DNA of 64,000 nt. Origin: Alitta virens. Lineage: Eukaryota > Annelida > Polychaeta > Phyllodocida > Nereididae. The stretch spans positions 15,346,771 to 15,410,770 of the forward strand of contig OW028585.1 of NCBI GenBank assembly GCA_932294295.1. Reading direction: 5' to 3'. Of this stretch, positions 19,793-30,820 are shown one piece after another. The translations under genes and the position numbers were made by a program. The notes below the pieces were generated by a model. The model was not told the origin of the DNA and made no database searches. It was given only the letters and a program-made list of their open reading frames with translations. Every line of letters starts with the position of its first letter. The stretch's first letter is position 1.

Positions 19793-20473
19793 ATTTGTGG
19801 TAATGTCTTCAACAGTGCTAGTGAACTCTTCATCTTCATAGTTAGGTCGTCATCTAAGCTGACAAAGTCGTCAACAAAGCTAGTTAAGTCATCAATAAAG
19901 CTTGTTAAGTCATCGTCAAAGGTTAACTATATGCTACACATATGAGGGCGCTACTGTACACTGCAGTGCTGCCACCACTTGTGTATTTAAGAAATGACTG
20001 ATTAAAGGTTCCTATAGCTAATTTACAACACAAAGAAGTAAACTTTCAACAATTTATTAAAATAAGGTGATGCACAACAAGTCATTGCACATTTTTAAAT
20101 ATGAAATTCAAATTGTATAAATAGTATACATATCATCGGTATAATGGAAGACTGATGCTGATTTGACAATGTAGTGTAGTGGGCGGAGCTACTTGAAGTT
20201 GACGTACATGCACTGGCTGAAATTTTCCTACTAGTACTAGATCCACTTAATTGGGTCAGTGGCCTTGGGACATTCGTTTCTGAGTTGGGCTCATTTCTTT
20301 GCAAAATATGAGACATTTGCTTGTCAAGGCTGGCGGATACATATGCATTCAGAGATTGGGTGTTTTTATGTCCTGACAGTTGAGCAACCTCATTTGGATG
20401 TACCCCTGAGTGGAGCAAGTTGGAGCACATTGTTTTGTGCACACTATGGTTGGTAAATCTACCTGTTAACCCT

Positions 20474-20661
20474 GGGGCGGAGGCCTAGCTCAGAGGTAGC
20501 ACTCTGGGCTTCCAACCACTGGGTCCCGGGTTCGATTCCCGGTCGAGCCTAAGTTGGATGGCTGTTTCATCCTTTGTCTCATTGCCATGGTCTCTGCCTG
20601 TCCTAATTAGCCCTATTGGTGCAGAAATACAGGACGTAAAGCCCTAATCACCCACCCACCC
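20474..20661 (+). mobile_element. SINE-A inside recombinase exon (first of two)
   Basis: Full-length copy. Flanked by ACCTGTTAACCCTG (20461-20474) and ACCTGTTAACCTTG (20662-20675). Confidence 0.9.
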
Positions 20662-20675
20662 ACCTGTTAACCTTG

Positions 20676-20867
20676 GGGGCGGGGGCCTAGCTCAGAGGTA
20701 GCCCTATGGGCTTCCAACCGCTGGGTCCCGGGTTCGATTCCCGGTCGAGCCTAAGTTGGATGGCTGTTTCATCCTTCATCTCATTGCCATGGTCCCTGCC
20801 TGTCCTAATTAGCCCATCAGGTGCAGAAATACAGGACGTAAAGCCCTAATTACCCACCCACCCACCC
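20676..20867 (+). mobile_element. SINE-A inside recombinase exon (second of two)
   Basis: Full-length copy. It shares the middle flank ACCTGTTAACCTTG with the preceding SINE and has ACCTGTTAACCCTG at 20868-20881. Three flank copies therefore surround two SINEs. Confidence 0.9.
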
Positions 20868-21710
20868 ACCTGTTAACCCTGCATTGACAGCCATTGTTTT
20901 CATAATACCTGCAAGTTTATTCACTCCCATTGGCATGTTTTTGTACCATGTATTAGGGTCTGTTGGATTTGTAATTGGTGATACAAAGAATGGGGCATCA
21001 TTATAGAGCATGCTTTGTGGACGCTTGTCTCGAAATAGCTTGTAGGCATTGACTGGACATTTCTTGGAGCCAATTGAAAATATTTTTAGTGCAAAGGATC
21101 GCTGGTGTGGATTGATGCCATTTCTTGTTTTTGTTAGCTGTTCATTGAATTCCATCCATTCTGAGCTGTCATTTAATTTCAAAGCTATATCCCCCCATTG
21201 AAGCTGCTTACTTTCCTGAAACACAAACCCCTTTGTGACAGAATACCATATATAATTTTGTAATTGTTCGCCTGTTTTGAGGCCAAATTGGCCACTTTCC
21301 CATAGCTTTTCCTAGTCTTCCTTTTGTAATGCCTCTGCTTTCTTTGGCAGGTTCCCCAAACCCTCTTTCTTTAGATCCTTTTTCTTTGACGAAAGGACCT
21401 TTCTTGACAGCCAAAACCTTGCATCATTACCAATGTCTACCCCATAGCCTAGTTCCTCTAATTTCCTTTTCACTGATCCATAGTAGGACACAACTGTTCC
21501 TGGCTCATAGGGACTGCCATCATTATTTTTGAGGTCGATGAGCCATGCTCCCAAGTTCTGTGTCCATTTTTTTCAGGACTTAAAAGTTTCATTTTGTTTT
21601 CATCCAGATCATCTCCTTCCAAACAGCTGTTTCTATTGCCAAGCCATTTAAAAAATCGAGAAAATATTTGGTTGTTTTTTTTGGTAGTAGCTATGCTACA
21701 ATTAGAGTTT

Positions 21711-21795
21711 ACTCATTGCCATGGTCTCTGCCTGTCCTAATTAGCCCAACTGGTGCAGAAATACAGGACGTAAAGCCCTAATCACACACACACAC
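21711..21795 (+). mobile_element. SINE-A, 5'-truncated, inside recombinase exon
   Basis: Starts at TACTCATTGCCATGGTCTCT. Flanks AATTAGAGTT (21701-21710) and GATTAGAGTT (from 21796) mark the insertion. Removing the SINE and one flank restores the reading frame across the site. Confidence 0.85.
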
Positions 21796-22974
21796 GATTA
21801 GAGTTGACATATTCTAGCAATTCTTCAGTGCTATTGACAGTGTTGTGGGAAACTTGATTTTCAATGTCAATATTCAAGAGCTCATTATCCGAAATATATA
21901 CGTACATCCAATCATCTGATAAAATATATATTAACAGAATAACAAAAATTAGAGAAAGGATAGACCAAAAGTGGCAAAAACCCTTCATTAACCCCAAATC
22001 CTTTTTTATACCAATCTTATATGAATAAAGATGCAACTTTTGGGTAAATTTCATTTTATTTTGATTTATTAAATTTTCTTTTCCCGGATATTTTATCAAG
22101 CAAGTGCCTAGACCCAAGGCCCAGTTTGAGCTACATTAGCCTACATATACCGGCCTTCGTCATTTTCATTTATTTTTTTACTTTTTGCGGATCACAGAGT
22201 GAATCAATGATCTAATTTTAATGAGACCAGACAACATATCATAATAATGACATTCATGGTACAATGTAGCCAGAGGTCATGAATTCAATAAGTCAACATT
22301 TTGTTGATCAACTACCATCTTCCAAGCTAAATTCGTTTAAATCAGCAAATTGGAGATCAAAGGTCGGCTCACCCATTGTTTTCTTTGAAGTTGTGACGTA
22401 AAGAAAGTAGCGCAGCAATTGAAACATTCTATTGTTATTTATGCAAATTAGGGATAGTGGATCACAATTTATTATAATTAGGGATGGTGGATCACAATAA
22501 ATACCACATGGGTTGTTCCTAATGGGTTTTCTATGGAACACAGCAAAGTGCGGGATATAAAAGCATATTCAGTCAAAGCAAAATAACCGATTACAGAACA
22601 AAAACTTTGCCTTTTTAAGCAAGGTTAAGTTGGTTTAGCTTAGTATTCCACTATTAATGTATGAAATGTGAATAACATAATAAGTGAACTCTATATTTAT
22701 TTTTTCTATCTAAAGTATAAACAAAACTGATCAAACAGTCTTCTTACACATGATATGTGGACTTTGATGATATAAATGTTGCCCATACTCTGCAGCTGAA
22801 TATGAAATTATTGTGGATTTGACTTTCACAGCTTTGAATGGATCTCCTGGAAGCTGGTAAATTTGCTATGTCTGAGTCTTCCATGATACCGACGACATAT
22901 GTAAATTAAGTAAGACAATAATTTGTACAACCTAAATTATAATTGTATCAAATGTCCAATGTGAAGAGTGTAGA

Positions 22975-23440
22975 TTTAATTTCCCACTTTCGAAATATGT
23001 TTCAGTAGTTGTTCCAGACATATATGTTGCCTTGCTGCATTTGCCCTGTCTTTCGCGGTTGAAGTTAAGTCGTAGTCTTGATGTTGATGGAGGGCGGGGG
23101 GCCTAGCTCAGAGGTAGCGCTCTGGGCTTCCAACCGCTGGGTCCTGGGTTCAATTCCCGGTCGAGCCCAAGTTGGATGGCTGTTTCATCCTTCGTCTCAT
23201 TGCCATGGTCTCTGCCTGTCCTAATTGGTGCAGAAATACAGGACGTAAAGCCCTTATCACACACACATACTTAATGTTGATGGCAATATGCAGTTCAGGT
23301 TAGCTTGCCTCTCCTGTATCATCGCATCTTCAATTACCCTTTCGGATGGTTGGTATGCAAATTTTAGTGAATTTGCATGTGACCTTACTTGCAATATGAA
23401 ACAGGATGTGTAAATAAATGGAAACCTGATATGGCAATAT
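22975..23440 (-). pseudogene. MULE transposase N-terminal exon, copy beta
   Basis: The minus strand encodes SHANSLKFAYQPSERVIEDA and MIQERQANLNCILP (23440-23285), the region preceding the catalytic core in MULE-type transposases. After a SINE (23091-23270) the match continues with LNFNRERQGK (23090-22975). It aligns with copies gamma (RIIEDAMLKK…HCILP) and delta (RIIKDAMLKK…RNFNRTYQG) but is clearly more diverged. No catalytic block follows before the recombinase gene. Confidence 0.7.
23091..23270 (+). mobile_element. SINE-A, full length, inside MULE beta
   Basis: Flanks TTGATGTTGATGG (ending 23090) and TTAATGTTGATGG (23271-23283). The body lacks AGCCCAAC. Confidence 0.9.
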
Positions 23441-23479
23441 TGGGAGAGATCAGTTTTGGACAGCACAATCACTTTTTAC

Positions 23480-24940
23480 AGTTATCATGGTCTATTATCA
23501 TGGACTATAGAATTCTATTGTTCAAAAGAGGAGATATTTTTATTTTGGATTAAGCTTTAACACCTTTCTATGTTTGAATGAAATTGTAATATTCAAAAAC
23601 ATTTTTTTGCATGGTTATCTGAAATATTGATTTAGCGCATAATATAAAATGATGTTATTATCAAATGATTTTTAATATTGCAATGTATGGTCTTATTTTG
23701 ATGTAAAATTAATATGATGTAAAAGTAACTAATAATAGAAAAAAAAATTATAACAGTCACTTATAATAGTACTCAATAATTATCATAGATTTTTTTTGTA
23801 TGTATGGTCTTATTCTGTTGTAAAATGAATATGCTGTCCAAAAACATAACTATTAACTAACAATCAATGAACATAAAAACATAACTGTAGCCGTTTTGGC
23901 TGTTGGCTGAAGCTATTTTCCCCTGCCAATGTTTTGACTCGCATTCAAACAAGACAATGTAATACACTGATTATGAGTGACAGGATATTAAATGTGCCCC
24001 TGGATGTCTTAAGTTAATGAAAAAGGAGAGACAACACAGAAATACAGGACGTAAAGCCCTTATCACACACACACACACATAGTCCAGACTTGAGATGAGC
24101 GTTTTAGCCTGCACTGCCGCACGGGATGTGCAGGTGATCTTCCGGTCTGGATTCCAGACCATGGGAGCATTGCTCTTTGTTTCACATGATAGAGGCCTTG
24201 TAAATGTTTCTGCGCTATACTATTCCCTAGATAATAAGATGTCACATTGGCTTGAAGTTGGCATAGCGTTACCCATGTTAGATCAACATTTGGCAATAAC
24301 TTTTTCTTAACTAAACTGAACTTTAGTTCCATATTGGCAAATTTTGAAATTGCGTTGATATTGGGAAACAAATATTCAAGACCTAAAAGGAGTTATATAA
24401 AGACAAATTAAATTATATATCCCCAAGTTTGAAGCGATTACAATGTAGTCTATCAGTAATAAATTGGAAATTTTTGTATTTATAGTTTGAAAATGGCAAT
24501 ATTTCCGTGTAAAGCCAAATAAACCCATTGGGTGTCAGGCTGCCTTATTTGTAACAATGTATTTTTTTAATGGCGATAAAGGCAATTTTGCAATAAGAAA
24601 AATTAAAATCTCCAGTCATAAATATAAAACCTGAAGACATACAGACCTGAAGTCCATACAAGTAATTTCTAATTCTGTGAGTCAAATCTGTGTCCAAAGT
24701 TCCTCTTTGAATTTCTTGCTTGTCCTACAGTAGAATATCAGATTAAATCCATGGTTGTTCAGGAGGCAGGTTTTAGCCTCTCTTGGCCAGATTTCTCCAT
24801 CTCTTGGGTCCATGAACTGAAAGTAGAGGTTTCGATTATCAATTATTATTATTGACATATTAAAAAAAGTACATTATGATAATCCTTACACAGATATATA
24901 CATAATGTAACAACAGATATAAATTTAGACCTTAGAAATT
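23480..24940. other. Mostly non-coding, possible MULE remnants
   Basis: AT-rich. A GTAGCCGTTTTGGCTGTTGG patch at about 23888 resembles the CCGTT iterons. A minus-strand exon-like block at 24822-24690, behind a TTTCAG acceptor, reads FMDPRDGEIWPREAKTCLLN and could be a MULE-related exon, but the family is not certain. Confidence 0.35.
24038..24080 (+). mobile_element. SINE-A 3' end fragment
   Basis: Only GAAATACAGGACGTAAAGCC plus CTTATCACACAC tail. No clear flanking duplication. Confidence 0.7.
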
Positions 24941-25590
24941 CTCCGTAGAAAGTGATCAATGTCCTTGAAGTTCTTAAAAGTTCTTGATCTCTTGCTTTGG
25001 AGTGTTAGTGTTGTCCCTGGGACAATTTTTGGTATTTTACAAGATCTCTCCTGATGTCCAGGAGGCTGGCTTCCCTGTGCAGGGCTGTCATCAGCTGGTA
25101 TATGGTCAGCTTAGAGGATGATCGCGAGGGCGGGGGCCTAGCTCAGAGGTAGCGCTCTGGGCTTCCAACCGCTGGGTCCCGTGTTCGATTCCCAGTCGTG
25201 CCTAAGTTGGATGGCTGTTTCCTCCTTCGTCTCATTGCCATGGTCTCTGCCTGTCCTAATTAGCCCAACTGGTGCAGAAATACAGGACGTAAAGCCCTAA
25301 ATCCACCCACCCACCAGAGGATGATCGCGAGTTTAAGCCACTGTGCCAGCCCTCAACATCGTTGTTGGTTGGGATCTCTTTATAATGTAAACACAGGGCT
25401 TGATGGGCCATATACTCGAGTTTACCCAGTTCGTTTCTACATAGTAAAAAAAATCCAGTAGTCTTGCATCAGGCAGAGAGGAAGCCTTGTCCTCTAACCT
25501 GTTAAGGGCTTCTTCGTGAGGTTTGCTGGCAAATAGGGAATATTAAGCAGCTGATGAAACATATTTCAAATGGGGCCGATGCTCTCTTTA
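24940..25590 (-). pseudogene. MULE transposase C-terminal exon, copy alpha
   Basis: The minus strand encodes EEALNRLEDKASSLPDARLL, DFFYYVETNWVNSSIWP and, in an adjacent frame, NNDVEGWHSGLNSRSSS. After a SINE the protein continues KLTIYQLMTALHREASLLDI. The TNNDVEGWHxxLN motif and the YVExxWxxxxxWP block are typical of the C-terminal half of MULE transposases. A frameshift and stops are present. Its matching N-terminal part is not adjacent. The nearest upstream MULE N-terminal exon on this strand is at 34.8-34.95 kb, beyond the helicase and PHD genes. Confidence 0.75.
25129..25315 (+). mobile_element. SINE-A, full length, inside MULE alpha
   Basis: Perfect 16-bp flanks AGAGGATGATCGCGAG at 25113-25128 and 25316-25331. 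It splits the MULE C-terminal coding region exactly. Confidence 0.92.
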
Positions 25591-25605
25591 TATGCAACAA
25601 TCGCA

Positions 25606-25681
25606 GGGCGGGGGCATAGCTCACAGGTAGCGCTCTGGGCTTCCAACCGCTGGGTCCCGGGTTTGATTCCCGGTCGAGCCT
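25606..25681 (+). mobile_element. SINE-A tRNA-like head only
   Basis: A and B boxes present (GCATAGCTCACAGGTAGCGC … GGGTTTGATTCCCGG). Breaks off after GTCGAGCCTA with no body. Confidence 0.8.
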
Positions 25682-25896
25682 AGACTGTCACCGACAGCGA
25701 ACTCATGTTCGGACTGTCCCACTCCTATTGACAAAAAGAGCAACTGCCACAAGTGGATCAAGTTTATTGATGTTACCAGTTCCTTAGTTGTATTCCTAGT
25801 TTTGTTGAGTTATAAGTGCCAGTGTTTGCCGAAATCACCGATAAACAAGCCTAGTAAAGTCACCAGAACGACTCTAGTAACGTGCTGGTCGGCCAT

Positions 25897-26005
25897 TAAT
25901 GTTGCCAGAGATGGTAGTACCTGACCTAATACCAGATGGCGTTCATGTAGTATCAACAAAAGCACATGGTACGTGGGCGTGGCTTTGCAATAATTACACA
26001 CGTGT
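25897..26005 (+). repeat. Inverted-repeat arm A, upstream of helicase
   Basis: A 109-bp arm beginning TAATGTTGCCAGAGATGGTA. It is the reverse complement of 26663-26771 with only one mismatch. It ends 11 bases before the helicase start codon, so it overlaps the presumed promoter or 5' UTR. Confidence 0.95.
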
Positions 26006-26373
26006 GTCCAGGGAAAATGTCATCGTGGACCGCCGAAAGAGTCAACAGCGTTTATGGTAAGGTTCAGGATAAATATCCTGGCCTGCCAGTAGAACTCAAG
26101 CCTCAACAATTAACTGGTTTGTTGGCAGTAATGGAGGGAAAACATTTGGTGGCAAACTTGCCTACCAACTATGGGAAATCCGTATTTTTCATACTCCCGC
26201 CACTTCTGAATAATGAGGTATGTACACAATGTCGAATGCATGCATCTGAATCTATAAATTAGCATAATCATATATAATTAATTGGGTTAGCTGTTGATAC
26301 GGCACATCAGAAGTAAAATGTATACGTTTTAAATCTCAACTCCTGAACCTCTTAATTCATTTGCATGAATTGT

Positions 26374-26376
26374 GAT

Positions 26377-26437
<61 letters not shown>
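26374..26437. repeat. (TA)n microsatellite
   Basis: About 60 bases of TA in helicase intron 1. Confidence 0.95.
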
Positions 26438-26439
<2 letters not shown>

Positions 26440-26662
26440 CAAGAAGTTATTATTGTATGTTAATTGTTAATATTTTATTTTGGTAGGCCAAATGACATAA
26501 ACGCGTTGCAACAATTTAGACTAGGGCTTTTACATTATCATATTGTTATCACGAGGCGTTTATGTAAATATACAAATATATATGCAAAATACAACAGTTT
26601 TAGTACTTGCTGATTGTTAACCTCATTCCAGCAAGTATTCAACCTGGGGGGGGGGGGGGGTT

Positions 26663-26771
26663 GCACGTGTGTAATTATTGCAAAGCCACGCCCACGTACC
26701 ATGTGCTTTTGTTGATACTACGTGAACGCCATCTGGTATTAGGTCAGGTACTACCATCTCTGGCAACATTA
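26663..26771 (-). repeat. Inverted-repeat arm B, helicase intron 1
   Basis: Reverse complement of 25897-26005 with a single mismatch. It immediately follows a run of G residues (26646-26660). Arms A and B together enclose helicase exon 1. Confidence 0.95.
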
Positions 26772-29422
26772 ACCAATAATCTGTTTATGCATCTTTGACT
26801 TGGAAACACAAACTGCATATTTTATGGTCATTGTCAAATTTTTGTATCCATATAATGAATATCGACTTTTCTTTGTATATTATCAGGTTGATGAATGCAG
26901 CCCTCACTCGGCTCTTATCATCAGCCCTTTGCTGGCATTGATGCGCACTCAGGTAGACCATCTCAAGAGCTGTGGTATCAGAGCTGCCATGTTGGCCTCT
27001 GATGAAGAAATGGAAGCAGGTGAAAAAGAGAGTAAGTAATATCTATTAAATGAGCTCTCATTATTTTGACGATATATATTGTCATAGACATTTACAACCT
27101 AGTTGAAGCAAAGTCATGAGGAAAGGACCTACACAGGCTTCATAATATATGTATACTGTTTTATATTTCCAGAAATCATGCAAGGTGGCGTGTCCTGCCT
27201 GTTTGCCTCTCCGGAAACCATTATGCACCGAGAGGTGTTGAGGATGGTAATGCAAAAGTATGAGCACACTATTACAATAATGGTTTTGGATGAGGCCCAT
27301 TGCCTGCACACCTGGTAAAGTATCATTAAACTGACACCTGAAGCAACAGGAATTTGTGTTTTACCTATAATTCCATTTTGCTTTTGCAGGGGTAACAAGT
27401 TCAGACCAGCATATCACAAAATCTCTCGATTGCGTAGCATGCTGGATGCTCCTGTTGCACTGCTTAGTGCCACAATCACAAAAACAATGTTGGCAGAGCT
27501 CATGGAAATGCTATGTCTATTCCAGGAGGACACAGTCAAAATGTGTGAACTTGCAGACCGGTTGGTATAAGTTTGAAATACCAGATATGTTTATATATAA
27601 ATATATATTTATATATATATATATAATGTAGACCGAAATATTGCTGTCATTTGTAAGCACGCCAATAGGCTATACATAGTGTGGTAAAAGGCACACAAGA
27701 ACTGATACTGTCCTAATGCTTTAGAACTGTTTATGAATATGCAGCACATGTATGGATATAAATTATATATTTGTATAGTATGAATATCTTCTCTACCATT
27801 TGTCATTCTCAGGCCTAACTTGGTATTCCACATAACCTGTGTACCTGGAATGAAACCAGAAGAACAAATGAGATGGTTTCCAGAGAAGCTGTGCCATGAA
27901 AAGAACGTAATGCCAAAGGCAATCATCTACTTTCAGTAAGTGTATGGAAATAACTGTCTTAAAATATGACATATGAGGCATCGGATGCATACCAGTTCTT
28001 TGTGTAAGATACAACTCATAAGACATTCTATGAAGGCTTACTATCATTACTACCAAATAAATTGAGTAATTAGTAACTTCCACCAGTGCTAAGGAGTGGG
28101 AGTCATGAAAAAATGTTTCTTTAATTTTTTGGGGAAATCTTTTCATCTCGGGCATGTCACAAGTACCATGTACAATATATACAATGGTTTCAGATGGGAC
28201 AAGAAGACGTGTACACCGGAACATGGTCATGTACAACAATGCCTATTGCACAAGACATTTGTACACTATATTTGTTTTGTATTAAGTTGCACATGACATA
28301 TTTTTTACACAGTCACATTTTTTTCTATATACCAGAGTCTCATCTTATTGCAATTTTTCTGTTCACTAATACTGCAATCAAAACTCTTATAACTCTATAG
28401 CTAACCATCAGGGGCAGATCCACAAAAATTGCAAGGGGGGGGGGGGTTAAAACTACCATTTATTGCAGGGACCACTAAATTGTGTAATCGCAATAATAGA
28501 AGAATATGTGTCCGATATATAGGTCCTATTTAGATAAATGTACGGTTAATGTAAAATATGTATGTTTGCTGATATGGAAAAATGTCAAGAAAAGCTGTAT
28601 ATATATATATCACATGATACATTAGCCCCCAGGGGTTTATGTCTCTGAAATTATGTATGAATGATATCCAATTATTTGTCAATTGTATAATTAATTTATA
28701 ATCAATACAAAATTGAGTGTCCTTACACGGTTTTGTTTTTCACCAGTTTACCCCATATGAAGCCATAAAGTATTATAAAAAAATAGTTTAACTTACATTA
28801 ATAGAAACCATGACTTAACAACCCTTGCTATTGTTCATTTCCAGAAATACCAAGACGTTATCAAATCTCTATATTGAGTGGGTCAATGACCTTCTGGATG
28901 CAGGGGTTGAGCGACCCAAAGATTTGGTGGGGTGCTAATACTCTGATGCAGACCAGACATCTGTTGACGATGCAAAGAAAGAGTTTGTTAAGGCGAATTC
29001 CAAGATGCGGGTGCTGCTGAGCACAGTGGGGTATGGGATGGGAATTAATGTTAAGGGGTTGCAATATGTCATCATATAGGCTTACCTAATGACCTTTTAG
29101 ATATGTGGCAAGAGGCTGGCAGGTGTGCCCGAGATGGTGGAATCGGACACATATACTGGTATGCAGCCCTTAATGAGGGAAAAGCAACCCCAGAAATGAA
29201 ACTGTTCGTAAAAGACAACAGCTCCTGCTTCAGAAGAAGAATTCTAAAAGATTTATACCCATTGGATGATGATAAATGTATTCCACCGTCTCAGTGCACC
29301 TGTCAGCAAACATATAATTTACTAACATGCAACATGTGTATGTGCTGCAATGTTTGCAGAAGTGCATGCAAAATGTAGTTTATTACGACAAATGACGATG
29401 TGTAAGTAAATGTACACGCTTT

Positions 29423-29430
29423 ATGAATAA
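29423..29430 (+). terminator. Candidate polyadenylation signal of the helicase
   Basis: AATAAAAA about 45 bases after the helicase stop codon. Suitable position for 3' end formation. Confidence 0.5.
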
Positions 29431-29774
29431 AAAAAAACAAAAAACAGTAACAATAAGGCAGTGTCTTCCAGTTTATTGTGATGACAAATAACAAAAATAT
29501 AATACATTTATACTAGTGACAATTCTTGAAATTATTCCAAAAAAATGACTTTATTGTGACTTCTCATTCTGTGGTTGCTTTTTCTTCGCAATTGTAATTG
29601 TGACCTGTGTTACAACTGACATTTAGTAACCTCAGAAAATATATTGATTCAAACTTCCACACATGAGCAATATACATTGATGCTGAGGCCTTTTACTTAG
29701 TAAAAACAAACTAAACTACGTACTGCATAAATTAAGCAGAGAAGCCAGCAACATATCTGAGCAGTAGAAATCAG

Positions 29775-30330
29775 CAAATAAGACAAAATGCGCACACGAG
29801 GTTCCACAAGGCTCTGTCCTTGGGCCCCTGTTATTCCTTATACATATATATCATTGATATCTACAACAAACAATGATCTTAGACCACGTGCAGACAACAC
29901 CAATATATTCATTTAAATACCAAATCCTAACAAATCTGCAACTGAAGTTAAAAACTACCATTAAACATTTGGGCGGAGGCCTAGCTCAGAGGTAGCGCTC
30001 TGGGCTTCCAACCGCTGGGTCCCGGGTTCGATTCCCGGTCGAGCCTAAGTTGGATGGCTGTTTCATCCTTTGTCTCATTGCCATGGTCTCTGCCTGTCCT
30101 AATTAGCCCAACTGGTGCAGAAATACAGGACGTAAAGCCCTAATCACCCACCCACCCACCATTAAACATTTACATATATGGGTGAAAGGCAACAACTTGT
30201 TATTCATGATTGAATCACGCCAAAACACAATTAAGTATCTTTGTACATGCAATTGTACTAAATTACCTATAAATTCATTCACAATCATTAAAAACGTTGT
30301 TCATGACTGCGAAAAAAGACAACAGTATAT
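29775..30330 (+). pseudogene. LINE reverse transcriptase fragment
   Basis: The plus strand reads EVPQGSVLGPLLFLIYI, then RADNTNIF at the YADDT active-site position, so at least one catalytic Asp is lost. After the SINE it continues IKHLHIWVKGNNLLFMIESR. These blocks are characteristic of CR1/Jockey-like reverse transcriptases. Stops and frameshifts are present, and no start or 3' end was identified. Confidence 0.7.
29971..30157 (+). mobile_element. SINE-A, full length
   Basis: Perfect 14-bp flanks ACCATTAAACATTT at 29957-29970 and 30158-30171. Inserted into a LINE fragment. Confidence 0.92.
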
Positions 30331-30773
30331 TTTGCATATGTACAGTACATGGTGCAGATGCAATATTATATATAATGGAACTCCCAAACATTACACAATA
30401 AACCAGTAAAAACAGATAAATAGACCATAAATAAAACGTTATGATCCTAAAAGATATGTACAAGCCTGACATGACAGAATTTGTATTTAAAGTAACATAA
30501 CATATGACATTGGCCCCCTTTATTTTCTAGTGTTACTAAACAAAGTACATAACTCTTGATAAATAGAGTCAACACTGAAGGCGCAATACTGTGGAATAAT
30601 TGTCGGAAAAACACCAATCATGATTTCAAATCATCAAACCATTACACACTAGCATCATAAAATACTTGATTAGTGGTTACATGTTGTTCTTACTGGTTAT
30701 TGACATTCATCAATTGATATAATTCAATCTTTAATATCTTTAAAATTATTTAGAGATAACATAAAATATGGCC

Positions 30774-30820
30774 TGTCCTAATTAAACCCACAGGTGCAGA
30801 GACAGACATTACAAAGCATA
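30774..30820 (+). repeat. Weak SINE-A-like tail match
   Basis: GGCCTGTCCTAATTAAACCC followed by CACAGGTGCAGAGACAGACA. Related to the SINE body but diverged; no tail or flanks. Confidence 0.4.

Larger units (their letters stand above)
18820..19925. repeat. MULE gamma 5' iterons (GTCAANTCRTCAA), interrupted
   Basis: Degenerate, mostly direct units such as GGTCATGTCGTCAA, TTGGTCAACTCGTCAA, GACAAAGTCGTCAACAAAG, GTTAAGTCATCAATAAAG and GTTAAGTCATCGTCAA. They extend from about 18820 to 19925, broken by a SINE (18940-19129) and a LINE (19180-19789). A matching array lies at 35262-35415. Their position upstream of the MULE coding blocks suits subterminal transposase-binding repeats (inference). Confidence 0.6.
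20095..22376 (-). pseudogene. Crypton-like tyrosine recombinase
   Basis: A two-exon minus-strand gene. Exon 1 (22376-22316) starts MGEPTFDLQFADLNEFSLED and joins in phase to exon 2 (21915 down to 20095) across a plausible GT/AG intron. Exon 2 has an N-terminal DNA-binding region (WLIDLKNNDGSPYEPGTV, VVSYYGSVKRKLEELGYG), then LQWGDIALKL, KCPVNAYKLFRDKRPQSM, and the catalytic C-terminus TNHSVHKTMC…SGHKNTQSLNAY. This domain order is that of Crypton/KCTD1-type (DUF3504-like) tyrosine recombinases. Damage includes a stop in ALQKED*EKLW, a one-base A-run frameshift near 21570, and loss of the first-Arg RG motif (GFVFQESKQL). HxxR has become HSVH, while SGHK and the Tyr in NAY remain. Three SINEs split the exon (20474-20661, 20676-20867, 21711-21795). 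Recombinases of this type cut and rejoin DNA for transposon movement; this copy is dead. Confidence 0.8.
26017..29378 (+). pseudogene. RecQ-like SF2 helicase, six coding exons, inactivated
   Basis: The exons are 26017-26217, 26887-27031, 27173-27314, 27390-27560, 27813-27935 and 28845-29378, all with GT/AG introns in consistent phase. Helicase motifs occur in order. LKPQQLTGLL leads to Walker A ANLPTNYGKSVFF (PTNYGKS in place of PTGxGKS). ISPLLALM is motif Ia, ASPE is motif Ib, LDEAHCLHTW is motif II, and GNKFRP follows. LLSATITK is motif III, RPNLVF and AIIYF lead into the second RecA lobe, VLLSTVGYGMGIN is motif V, and QEAGRCARDG is motif VI. A Cys-rich tail (CTCQ…CNMCMCCNVC) may bind zinc. 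RecQ helicases unwind DNA 3'-5'. Exon 6 has an in-frame TAA at 28938 and a one-base deletion near 29076 (VII*A where VIHIGLP is expected), so this copy is dead or carries assembly errors. The MULE and DUF6589-like neighbours suggest a transposon gene. Confidence 0.88.

Noticed and set aside
25810..26001. Shared peptide encoded in opposite directions at 25.8-26.0 and 26.6-26.8 kb
   Set aside because: Explained by the 109-bp inverted repeat; no evidence that either frame is coding.
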